In this document: in pieces, positions 8,401 to 17,238 of the stretch
Layout: every line of letters begins with the position of its first letter
How positions within the stretch are numbered: the first letter of the stretch is position 1
Source: Chloromonas sp. AAM2
Taxonomy: Eukaryota; Chlorophyta; Chlorophyceae; Chlamydomonadales; Chlamydomonadaceae
Direction: 5' to 3'
Length of the DNA: 17,238 nt
Assembly: GCA_004335635.1 (NCBI GenBank)
Contig: QAXH01001534.1
Coordinates: 1-17,238, forward strand
Made by a program: the position numbers and the translations under genes
The notes under the pieces: generated by a model
Seen by the model: only the letters and a program-made list of their open reading frames with translations
What the model was told of the DNA's origin: nothing
Databases searched by the model: none

Positions 8401-10079
8401 CGCTGGTATACTACCCAGCCATGAAGGGCTTAGAATGGCTGAAAACTCGTTGAACGGGCGCCCGCCGAGTGCTGTCCGGACCATGATGGACCTGAGCAGC
8501 GCTGACTAGGACGTGCAGAATGCCTTTATTTGCCAGAGAGCCCAGTCACGATCAGCTCACTGATTCGTTAATTCTAACCGGAATACCAGACCATCAAAGG
8601 TCGCTATCGTATAGTGGTAATTATCCCCGCCTGTCACGCGGGAGACCGGGGTTCGATTCCCCGTGGCGGCGGCTCAACATTTTGTCCTGTGTGAAAAAAT
8701 CCTTTTACGCGCAGGCGGTGGCAACATTGACTTGGGCAATCTAGACGTGTCAGAAGGGGCACTTCTACATTCCCAGGGAGGAAACATCACTGTGCACAGC
8801 CTGGATGGCAACTGTGATCTTGAATCCGACGGAGGAGACATTGAGGTGGGCGCCAGTTGTCTGCATGCACGTCCAGTATACACGTTCATAAACGTGTTCA
8901 GACGCGGATAAGCCAGGAACACACACACATACAATTCAATGAAAACCTCTTCATGCTTGGATAAGCCAGGTGCATGCAGACATCGCTGCTCGTGTGTTGT
9001 TGCGTTGCGTCGTCAGGTTCACTTGCACAGCAAGGTCGGTGCAGTGGGGCTCATGAGCGGTGGCGGGGCAGTGCGGGTGGCGGTGAGCCCGCAGGCATCA
9101 GTGGAGGTGGCGGTGCAGGGCAGCGGACAGGTCACGTGCACGGACGCAGGTGAGCGACTGATGGTGGGAATCACTAAGATAGTGTGCAAGGTGGGCAGGC
9201 GCATTGTTGCATGCACCTAGGAGAAGCATCATGTACAACGTTGGATACAATAATATGAGATAGGCAGCGAGTGCTTGGGCGATAGGAGTCCACAAACTTC
9301 CACAACAGGGCTGCCTAGATGTCACTGGTGTGTGAGTTGGGCATGGGCAAAGTGAAGAGGACGGCACGTGTGTAGAGTTTGTCCGGTGGGCGAGTATGCC
9401 GGGAGAGGCATGTGAAAGGCAAGACGGGCAACACAATCTGGGGTTTTGCTGTTCTTACCAGAGAACATAGAGTCCCAGTGCGTGCTGATGTTTTTAAACC
9501 TACTCGATGGCATCACACCAATCTCGCTGTCACGTACAGGTTCCACGTACTTCAGATCAGCCTAACATCGCCGTCTAGCCTGTTCTGACCTTCCGATTTG
9601 TTTTTCATGTGCAGGTCAGGAGGTTGATCAGGGCATGGATGGACGTGTGTACCGCTTCAGACCCAACAGCAGCCAACAACCCACCAGGTGACATGCTAGG
9701 CAAGGCGACGTGGCCTACAATTCGAACATCAACTGCTTGTTGGTTTCCTGCTCTGCCCTGGCCTTGTTCTGCGCTTTGCTTGCTTGCTGCTGTGCTCACT
9801 CCCTACCCCACATGCCTTTCTGTTCAAACCCTTGGCTGCAAATGGTATTCCAACACCTTGCTTTCATTTGCTTGCCCTGTGGCGAGTCCTGACGCCTGAC
9901 CCTGCTTTGGGCCCTTTCTTTAACTTCACATCCGCCCCAGTGCTGCGTGATGCCCTGCCAGGTACGGGCAACTGTCCGAGGGTCGTGTGGTGGTGCAGTC
10001 TGGGGCTGGGGCCGTGGAAATCGTGCGTGTGGGCTGGATGGAGGCACTCAAACAGAGACTGGCTCAGACACCACCTTGA
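5445..10079 (+). CDS. FAM185A-like DUF4097 beta-repeat protein, eleven exons
   Basis: Exons: 5445-5651, 6053-6119, 6528-6620, 7008-7100, 7327-7349, 7410-7469, 8023-8176, 8715-8845, 9017-9149, 9615-9687, 9962-10079. They total 1152 nt (383 residues), with every splice phase consistent. The length is close to the roughly 390 residues I recall for vertebrate FAM185A. The body is a run of short beta-strand repeats built round GG-D/N-I/V turns (SQGGDVSLG, GGNIDLGNL, SQGGNITVHSL, SDGGDIE), typical of the DUF4097 'putative adhesin' beta-helix family. The ending GWMEALKQRL also fits FAM185A. The first 26 residues are rich in Arg, Lys, Ser and Ala and lack acids, as in a mitochondrial or plastid presequence. 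Molecular function of the family is unknown. The 23-nt fifth exon is the least certain: intron 7350-7409 is 60 nt and open in frame, so a 20-residue insertion is an alternative. Intron 6 (8177-8714) is set by exons 7 and 8 and contains a tRNA gene. Confidence 0.85.
6162..6245 (+). repeat. 28-bp minisatellite, three copies, in an intron
   Basis: Three nearly identical 28-bp units start at 6162, 6190 and 6218; each contains CAGGCACTGTGTGCTCGAGG. They lie in the FAM185A-like gene's intron 6120-6527. Only the first base of the first unit differs, so the array is young or homogenised. Confidence 0.9.
8600..8671 (+). tRNA. trnD-GUC: tRNA-Asp (anticodon GTC)
   Basis: A 72-nt intron-less cloverleaf. 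The acceptor arms GTCGCTA (8600-8606) and TGGCGGC (8664-8670) pair over all seven positions, with two G-U pairs, and the discriminator is G8671. The anticodon stem CCCGC/GCGGG encloses anticodon GTC at 8633-8635. The T arm CGGGG-TTCGATT-CCCCG is perfect, and the B box GGTTCGATTCC is at 8650-8660. The 3'-terminal CCA is not encoded, as is normal for eukaryotes. The acceptor stem differs from the common TCCTCG type, but pairing is kept by compensation, so the gene looks functional. It sits in sense orientation within an intron of the FAM185A-like gene. Confidence 0.96.
8680..8683 (+). terminator. Pol III T-stop of the tRNA gene
   Basis: A TTTT run begins nine bases after the tRNA end, the usual short terminator for RNA polymerase III. 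It lies 31 bases before the next exon of the host gene (8715). Confidence 0.6.
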
Positions 10080-11247
10080 TTGTTCACAGCACAAGGCGCT
10101 GGGCAGAGGCGGCACAGCAAAGTGTGAAGCGAAAGCGACCAGCACTGCCGGTTTGGTGCAGTGCTTATCTGATGCCCAATGCGAGGACGCATGGCGCATT
10201 GTGAGGGTTGGCGCCCTGCCCTGTCAGCCTGTCACTGAAGCTGGCAGCAGGGGCGGCTGGCAAGCACAGCACGTCGAGGACTGGTGGCCCAGGCGCGCAC
10301 ATCAGTAATGGACACCGCAAGGTATGGATAGCAGGTGCAACGCCCGACAACCCACGACCACTTGCAATTGCAGAGGCAACGGCTACTGCTTGGTGTAGGC
10401 TTTTTGATTTAGTACGGCGTGTACTATGGTGGATGGGATTTGCAGAACTTGCCATAAAGCCGCAAGTGTTCTGGACAAATGGTGGAAGCGCAACTAGAGG
10501 CACTGAGGCAAGACAGGGCAGTTTCCTTCATAGAACACCAACTGCCATCACGCAGCGCAGCTGTGTGTGATGCGCGGCATCATAGGCCTTGCAACCAGTC
10601 AATCATGAATTCAAACCAGCATAGGGTGAAAAAAATTCAGAGTGTGATCTGAAGGCACCTTTGCATAAGAGGTAGAATCCGAATGCAATACAACAACGCT
10701 TCCTAGCCACTTCAAAAGAAGACCTAATCGACTAATCGGGCAAGCTATGTCCACTTTGCAATTTCAAGGGCTTAACTTTTGGGACAAGAAGGCTCCATTC
10801 AACGATTGACCATTCTGTGTTCGCGTCTTGACAAAGTTGGCAGAGCAGCAGGGTGCTGCACTGTAGGCTAGGTTCCTTTCTTGTCAGAGAGCGTGCTAAT
10901 CTAAACCACGAGCCACTGCACTTGAAATTTCGAAGCACTTGAAACTTCGAAGCAGTAAACTGCGCCTATGAGCAAATGGCGGCTGGTGTAATGGCAGTTC
11001 CTCGCAACACCCTGACGCGAGGTGCTAAGGAAAACAAATAGTAGTGTGGATGGAATCAAGAACTGCGTGCATGTGAGCAGACCGATGTGCAGTGATGCAA
11101 AATGTGTCTACGGAGTTGTTCGCAAGCAGATCACGCAGGATCTCTGTCAACCGCAGTGGACACGTGCCTGACTGAGCCACAGGCGCAAACTCAGCCTGAT
11201 TTGCGTACATGAGTTTAGGGTTGGGCTGAGGGGCCATGTCTGGTACA
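10080..11247. other. spacer between two convergent gene ends
   Basis: The plus-strand FAM185A-like gene stops at 10079 and the minus-strand 419-residue gene stops at 11248, so this region holds two 3' UTRs and little else. Open frames of up to 120 codons (for example 10208-10570) show no motif or exon-like codon pattern. One TGTAA, the usual chlorophyte poly(A) signal, lies at 10987-10991, but it is over 900 bases from the plus-strand stop and cannot be assigned with confidence. I see no RNA gene here. Confidence 0.6.
10921..10954 (+). repeat. 17-bp tandem duplication containing TTCGAA
   Basis: CTTGAAATTTCGAAGCA (10921-10937) is immediately followed by CTTGAAACTTCGAAGCA. Each unit contains the palindrome TTCGAA. 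It lies in the convergent spacer; function unknown. Confidence 0.8.
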
Positions 11248-14200
11248 TTAGCCTGTGGCTGGCTGCAGAGGAAACGGGTTGGTAGCTCCGGAGTAGTCGT
11301 ACGCGTAGTAGGGGATGTTGACGTTGGGGTTCTGCGTACACAACAGCCCAGCAGCACTGTGCTGAACACTGCATGCGTACATGCACCAGCGTTTCCTGCC
11401 ACATGAATGAAGTGAACACGAAACCTGATCATCGCACCATGGTTCCCGCTACATGGTTATTTGAGCAGTTGTCAGTCAGGTGCACATGTGTGCAGACGTC
11501 AGCAAGAATACCAGTTCTAGCATAGCATAACACCACACCTGCTGGACGTGAATGACTTACCTGGCCAATGAAGGCGTTACGTGCGACTGGATTGGAGAAG
11601 ATGTAGCCGCCTCCAGACGCGCCAATGAAGGCGATGCCATTCAGAAGCAAGATGCGGTTGCGTTCGTTGTAGTCGTCTCTGGAGACGCTGGCTAGAAGCG
11701 CGTTGAAGTTGCGCAGTTTGAAGGCAGTGCCCACCACGCCTCTGCGCAAGCACACAAAAGGCCGAGCTCATGCCGCAGCGAAGGGGGTCGGAAGGATGCG
11801 GTCGTGTGAGTTGGTACGACTTGCGACTAAAACGCTGATTTCATGCGGCTGTGGACGGCAAGCAGCCGGAGAAGTTCATCGCTTGGGACAGGGGGGTGGA
11901 AAAGGAGAAGAATCAGGCCGCCCTTGGACGTGCACCAGCGCTGCGTGAGGACTGACTCAAGCGTGAGTAGGGCAATTCTTGCAGGCCTTGCACTCACCGC
12001 GCTCGAGCGGCAGCTGCAAGAACAGCAGATGACGCCACGCCCCACGTAATGAACTCGTAACTGCGACACACAGCAAACACTGAGACGTGTCATGTAGTCA
12101 GGGGCGTCTCTATACGTTTTCTCCAGCATTCACGCCTCAATGCGAATGAGATGCAAGCCTTGCACCAGCGCCAAGTCCAATGAAGATGAGGTAAATGCAT
12201 CGAAGAGATGCATGACCCACAGTGGGCTGCATGCCTAGTATCGTCATGGGCAGGGAGCAGCCAGGCATGGGTGTTGTAGGTTCAACAGCAGTTGACAGTC
12301 CAGGCATGAGGAGTGCCAGATGAATTGGAACGTACGCACAAGTTGTAGTAGTTATTGACGTAGTAGTAGTCCGCCACGATGCCAGCACGTGCCTGCGAGG
12401 CAGGGCAATGCGTCAAAGCACCAGCATTGAAAAGCCACCAATCGTTGGCTGGTTCCCGTCACTGCCACATTTGCCCTGATGAATGTGAATGTAATGTGCA
12501 CGTAAAGCGTACACCCATTGTCTTTGTCACGTCACCTGCAACTGCTACTGTGCTGTCTGGCAAGCGGTACAAATCTATACAGACACGCTTGAACGTATGT
12601 GGACATGTGCTCACAAGCACATTCCATGCAGTGCACCCAGGGCTCGAGTCAGACACGGAACTGTGTTGCTGTGGCAAGCTGCGGCCTAGCGCTTTGCCTT
12701 GCTGCTTTTCCGGCTTACCGCGGCTGCAATGGTCAACAGAAACGGGTCCGTTTCTGCCACGTACACTTGACCCGCATAGATTGAGAACAGGTATGGGAAG
12801 AAGAGGGACGCAACGGGTGCAAAGATGATGCGCTGCACGGCACATGGGACAAGGAAGGCGCAGGTGGTGAGTGTTCACGGCACATCTTCTCTTCGGTAGG
12901 CTTGAGAGGGCATCGGACTTGCCAGTTGTACTCATGACATGCCACTTGTGGAGGTGCACGTACTCGCCTTCCGACGATGGCACAAGCACATACTCTCTGA
13001 CGCTGTACACATCCGCAGAAAGTGTGGTGGTGCACTCAAGTCTGACCCTGTGGTCAACACGTGGCTCCTTGCATCATGTCCGGCGCTCTGTGCCCCATGA
13101 GTCATGCAGGTGCCCACCTGTGTGTACGGGATGTAGGTGTAGTTATAATTGCGCGGGTCGTCCCCAGCAGCGATGTTGGGGCCGATGGCGGCCCGCACCC
13201 CCTCGCCACCAAAACCCTCCAACGCCCACCCGCCCATGTACTGCAAACAGGCAGAGCAACCACGGTCTCGGTGTGTTTGATGCCACATCATAGCATGAGA
13301 CCAGCCTGCTCCGCCCGCTGTGTCAAAGATCAGAAGCTCAATTCTCTGTGCGGCGCTGCTACGTTACACATTTCATGCCGGCCCTGTTTGCTGCTGGAGC
13401 GTGGCTCGCACCTCATCTCCCACGTAGTAGAGCTCCGGTAGGTAGGCTGCAGGGCAAGGCCAAGGGCAAGGGCAAGCAGGGCTCAACAGTGATTAGTAGG
13501 TCGAGCGTTGCGTGTGGTTGAGGTGGTTTTACAGTTCCACAGGTGTGAGCGAGGAGCAGTCATCAGGACATCCTGTACTGTGGCTACTTCTGACAACCCA
13601 CGTGTGAGGCAGTCCTCCGGGCGCGCGCAGTGCATCACTCCCGTCTGCCTCAGCTCCGGATCCCACAGGTTGCTTTGTGGGCCGGATGAATCGCTGCTCA
13701 GCACAGGGGCGGACACGTAATCCTGCACAAGGACGAGGGAAAGCAGAGGAAAATGAGCACGTGTGAACAGGTGCATTTGCGGCTATCAAGTGATATGTGT
13801 GTCTACATGAGGGTAACATTTCAACACACCATGTCGTACAAGTAAGGCTCGAGCTCCTGCTCCAGCCAAGGGTCCAGGGGCTCCTGGCCGCTGAGGCCTG
13901 CATACAGTTGATTCCACCGCTGCGCTGGTACTCGGGTTTGACGGTCCTGTAGCGGACACAGGCCCGAGTATGTGAAACGCCATGGTTGGGTTGGATTTGC
14001 TTGCTTGTGGCAGTTGTTACAATGTGCCCTGCCTCTACAGCGATCACAGCAAGGTCTGGTACCAGGTACCAGCTCCCGTCGGCCACGCACCTTGAACACC
14101 ATTGTCGTGGGATTCCCAGTGCAAGCATCCTTGCGGTTGACCGGTGCAGCAGCGCACGCCGCCTTGCGATCCTTGTTGTTCAAGTTCACAAGGGTCGTAG

Positions 14201-14459
14201 CGTTGGTGACCGGGCGCGTGGAGTTGGCTGATGGAACGTGCTGGCTCCGATTGTGGGTTCTGATGAGATCGAGCAGCTGAGCGTTAGCCAGCCTGTTGAG
14301 GCTTGGGTTGGGGTAGCCAAGCCTCATAACCGCGCTGCCGTTTGATGCAGGCCGTCCGACAGCTGCGACTAAGGATGAGACCAGGCAGCAAACAAACAAT
14401 GCACACAGACAGAAGCCTGCCACACGCTGAGAACGGTATTGACATTTGCTTTGCTTCAT
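11248..14459 (-). CDS. unrecognised secretory-pathway membrane protein, ten exons
   Basis: Exons in transcript order: 14459-14091, 13946-13830, 13722-13602, 13446-13412, 13240-13118, 12832-12719, 12392-12340, 12060-11998, 11741-11561, 11331-11248. They total 1260 nt (419 residues plus stop), with all nine junctions keeping phase and using GT-AG. Residues 1-36 form a signal peptide or anchor: a basic start, then a Cys/Leu/Val-rich core ending VAAVG. The next ~90 residues carry NGS, NRS, NST and NAT glycosylation sequons, with NYT further on. Hydrophobic segments lie near residues 257-280, 314-331 and 361-380, so the C-terminal half probably spans a membrane. Tyr/Asn-rich runs such as DYYYVNNYYN and YYAYDYSG are distinctive. 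I recognise no family. An upstream in-frame ATG at 14510 would add 17 residues; 14459 was chosen because it puts the signal core nearer the start. It diverges from the gene at 14770. Confidence 0.85.
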
Positions 14460-14769
14460 GTTGTTGGAAGAGTCATTCGACAATCTTGCTCGTGCGGTGC
14501 TGAGGAGCACGGTGGGCTGCCGGCCTGCGCCCCAACGCTTTACTGATTACCACCTTCAAGCTTGGCGGCGACAGGCCTGCAAAGTGATGGCTGCAAAATT
14601 GAAACCAGCCCCCGTGTGCTGCACCTTGGACGTGCCGAGGATTCCCTCAAGCACGGGGTTGTGTCGCTGCATCAAACTCACAATGCTCGAACGCAGCGCC
14701 GTGACCGGTTGCAACCCCAAATGTCGTGGTATTCCAAAGCCGTCAGTGGCCCACGAATAGCTAGCGGCC
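14460..14769. promoter_or_regulatory. divergent spacer between two secretory-type genes
   Basis: The 310 bp between starts at 14459 (minus) and 14770 (plus) must hold both promoters and 5' UTRs. The space shrinks to 259 bp if the upstream ATG at 14510 is used. No TATA box or clear paired motif was seen. Co-regulation of the two genes is an inference from their closeness. Confidence 0.4.
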
Positions 14770-16980
14770 ATGCTGAACTTCATTCTGCTGACCATGGCTG
14801 CCCTGGCACCGCCTTGCGCTGGACGCGCGTTTCAAGGCATGGATGCTCCCTTCGCTGACCTGCAGCATGCGCTCAAGCGAATCGCTCTGCCTGCACAATC
14901 CGAAATTGTCTCCGTTGAGCCGTCATGTGACCCTCTGGAGCTGCATCTGGGTCCCCTCTTCGCCTCCACCTGGGTGGAAGAAGAGGAGAAGAGCTTGGAT
15001 CCACACAGGCAGCAGGGAAGCGACTGGGAATTGAACATAGGGCCAGATGAGTCTATGCAAGACGCTGAACAAAGGTGGGAACGCTTGTGGCTCCACACAT
15101 TTCCACGACGAAAGGTGAAACGACGTGTTGGAAAGCATGGGATACCGCACACATGGACTTGTTGGGTTGTGCCTTGGGTTCTGCCCGTTTCTTGTTCTAT
15201 GGAGTCCGCACAGTTCTCCCTGTGTTGCTTCGCAGCACACCTTGATGACCTGTGTTACAACACAGCGAACCACCCGGACTGTCTTGTAACATGTTGCACA
15301 CCTGGCTGCAGACACGTGCAGCGGTTGACAGAGAGTTGGTTGACAGAAGCAACAGCGCATGTCGGGGTCAGGCACGAACTCATGGCTGCAGCAGTGGCCT
15401 ATCAGGGTTGCACCATTCACTTGCCAACTCATGCAGCAGCTGGAAGCCCTTGGACGGGCGGCATACTTCACGGGACCGGTGACGAGCCTGTCGGCATCCT
15501 TGAGCACAGGCCGAACACTCACACATCGCATACCAAGCCCGTGCAGCGTTTTGAACACAGCTCCAGTACCCATGCTGCCAGCCGGCCCAGCCATACGGCA
15601 TCATCACCCACTGGCCGCCATAACAAGCCACCACTGCACACGGCGCTCGGCAGCACTGCCATGCTGCATCCCTGCTGGGCTCAACCTTCAGACTCTTCCA
15701 GCGCGTTTGATGTCTGGACTGCATCAGACACTGCAGCCAATGACACACAAGGTAGCAATACTCTACACCACGGCCACAGGGCAGCCGCCCCGCTGTTGCC
15801 CGCTGGCTGGTTGGGCCGGCATGTGGAGGGTCTGGAAGTGCCCCTCGAGTGGGTTGATGACGCCATGGCTCATATGAGGGAGGAAAGGGCACAGAAGCTA
15901 GCACTGGCCCAGCTGATGTGGGACAGCACAGCAGCCCGTAATCATGAACCGAGCAGTAGTAAACGCAGGAGAAGGCAGCAGGGGGTGGAGTGTGCGGGGA
16001 AGGTGGCTGAAGGAGAGGCGGGGCCGGCGGCTCGACTGACTGGCAGTGCGAAGCGAAAGCTCGCCCAATTGACTGGCACTGCTGTCAATGCAATCAGTGG
16101 TGTGGTCCAGAGAAACATCGCTGTAAGTGCATGGGCCCACAGGTGCAGTTGGGAATGCTGGGTGGCCGTACAGGGCGATGATAATGTGTGCTTGTACCTC
16201 AGGGTGTCCAGGTGCAGGCACCGTGCCATGAGAACCCTCTCACTGTGCACTGCAACACCAGCTGCAATCTGTGACTAGTGCACAAGTAAATTCAAGCAGT
16301 GTAAAGTTTTGGATGCAAAGCTGAGCATTTGTAGGCGTTCGCCAATCAAGCAGCCGTGACTTGCGCTGAGGGCCAACACCTTTAATGTTGCATTGAAGGT
16401 TGGGCTTAACCACTTGGCCTCCTTACTTGGGCCGAACGGCGTACCCTTTCTTTCTTTCTGAAGGCCATGGATGTACTTGGCCGTGGCATTGGCTGCAGGC
16501 GTGCATAAGAGAGCCGTTAGCTTGAGCGGCACCCGGCAGGGTCAAGGCATTGCATGCCTCTGCCCAATGACAGGTTGTTGTCCTGGTGCCATGCCTTGCA
16601 GTTCAACTGCTCAACGCTGGTGCCGCTGGGCATTGAAGCATGTGCAGAACCTCTGTGCTCGGACGTCTTTAATCTGGTAGGCAAGCACAGTGCGTAAGTG
16701 CTAAGCGCGTCATGACTCTAGTTGTCCTTTGCATTAATAATCCAGCGAATCCAAAGGAAATGCCTGTCACATGCCAGCTGAGCTTGCCACTTGACAGTGG
16801 CACACATTTGACTGACATGGCTACTTTGTGCAAACTCAACGGGAAATACGTCGTCTTCATTCATACGTTGTCAATCATGCAGGTGCGGCTTGAGAACGGC
16901 ACCATCCGCTGCCTGCTGACTAACCCCCAGACCGCCGGCAGCACCACATCAACCATCGTTGTGGCACCCTACGCATACAG
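14770..16980 (+). CDS. unrecognised protein with signal-like N-terminus, 3' end outside window
   Basis: Exons: 14770-16122 (451 codons), 16602-16676, 16883-16980. The last ends in phase 2 at a GTGGGT donor, so the gene continues past the window. The first donor GTAAGT is perfect. Residues 1-18 are hydrophobic and end in a plausible cleavage region. A Cys-rich patch follows around residues 160-178 (CYNTANHPDCLVTCCTPGC), then a His/Ser/Thr-rich low-complexity stretch, a charged helix near 368-392, and a basic run KRRRR near 398. Exons 2-3 are Cys-containing and Thr-rich (FNCSTLVPLG, NGTIRCLLTN). No family recognised. The first exon is far longer than any other here (next longest 369 bp). A strong acceptor-like tract ends at 15235 and a possible donor lies at 15115, but removing those 121 nt breaks the frame. 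The basic run is unusual for a secreted protein, so this model is provisional. Confidence 0.6.
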
Positions 16981-17175
16981 GTGGGTGCGTGTGCGTGAGA
17001 CCAAAAATGGCAGGCTTGTGGGGCACAGGGGTGTTGGTAAGGATTTCAGGCCTTCGGGATTAGCTGCGGCGGCCGGCTGTCAGCATGGGGGTAACAACAG
17101 GGCTACACATAGTTGTTTTGAATTGACTGAGGGTATGACATGGCTGTACATCATCCATGAACCGGCTGCTACTCT

Positions 17176-17176
<1 letters not shown>
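16981..17176 (+). other. intron of the preceding gene
   Basis: The stretch starts with the donor GTGGGTGCG directly after the exon ending at 16980. No acceptor followed by an exon-like frame is visible before the tandem repeat at 17177, so it is read as intron running into the repeat. Confidence 0.5.

Positions 17177-17238
<62 letters not shown>
17177..17238 (+). repeat. 7-bp tandem repeat reaching the window edge
   Basis: Eight perfect TGCTCAG units plus six bases run to the last base of the window. The true length of the array is unknown. It is probably inside an intron of the gene starting at 14770. Confidence 0.95.

Noticed and set aside
10208..10570. 120-codon plus-strand open frame after the FAM185A-like stop
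   Set aside because: No recognisable motif or hydrophobic pattern and no splice partner; best read as 3' UTR or spacer.
12137..12388. 83-codon minus-strand open frame with a hydrophobic end
   Set aside because: Exons 12340-12392 and 11998-12060 join in phase without it, so the segment is mostly intron.
12459..13010. 183-codon minus-strand open frame
   Set aside because: It overlaps exon 12719-12832 of the 419-residue gene in a different frame, and its sequence shows no domain.
13529..14128. 199-codon minus-strand open frame
   Set aside because: It reads through exons 13830-13946 and 13602-13722 of the membrane-protein gene in the wrong frame, and through the introns between.
15359..15904. 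172- and 174-codon frames on both strands inside 14770-16122
   Set aside because: They are shadows of the long plus-strand exon, whose frame is open throughout and ends at a perfect GTAAGT donor.
16677..16882. Read-through of the intron before the last exon (open frame from about 16760)
   Set aside because: The frame is open from about 16760 into the exon, but splicing from the GTAGGC donor at 16677 to the TGCAG acceptor at 16882 keeps phase and gives a compact protein. Partial retention cannot be excluded.
17177..17238. Telomere repeat
   Set aside because: The unit TGCTCAG is not TTTAGGG, TTTTAGGG or a similar G-rich telomere unit, and it lies beside an unfinished gene.

Overview
The window reads as nuclear DNA from a eukaryote, most likely a chlorophyte green alga. 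Every recognisable protein is split by many short GT-AG introns (about 60-700 bp). There is a eukaryotic-type tRNA-Asp with A/B boxes and a Pol III T-stop. One gene resembles FOREVER YOUNG (FEY), a short-chain dehydrogenase known from plants and algae. Introns and spacers are full of minisatellites and CTG/TGC-type simple repeats. I see no operons, bacterial ribosome-binding sites, CRISPR array or viral genes. The exact genus cannot be determined from the sequence alone.

Layout. 1-1825: gene-free, repeat-rich flank with a 294-bp MITE-like inverted-repeat element, two further solo copies of its end, a diverged ~200-bp duplication and a small hairpin. 1826-5207 (minus): nine-exon FEY-like short-chain dehydrogenase/reductase. 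5208-5444: short spacer between two divergent gene starts. 5445-10079 (plus): eleven-exon FAM185A-like DUF4097 beta-repeat protein with a mitochondrial-type N-terminus; its intron 6 carries a complete tRNA-Asp(GUC) on the same strand. 10080-11247: spacer between two convergent gene ends. 11248-14459 (minus): ten-exon gene for an unrecognised 419-residue protein with a signal peptide, N-glycosylation sites and several hydrophobic segments. 14460-14769: second divergent spacer. 14770-16980 and beyond (plus): an unrecognised protein with a signal-like start, running off the right edge. 17177-17238: a 7-bp tandem repeat up to the window end.

Gene strands alternate (-,+,-,+), giving two divergent pairs and one convergent pair. 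Exon joins were chosen by hand so that reading phase is continuous. For the FAM185A-like gene (1152 coding bases) and the 419-residue gene (1260 coding bases) every junction keeps phase. For the FEY-like gene one exon carries a frame conflict. The genes do not form an obvious pathway: one is a membrane-type oxidoreductase, one a probable organellar beta-repeat protein, and two are secretory-route proteins of unknown role. I do not see a clear new multi-gene system; the best leads are the tRNA-in-intron arrangement and the divergent pair of unknown secretory genes.
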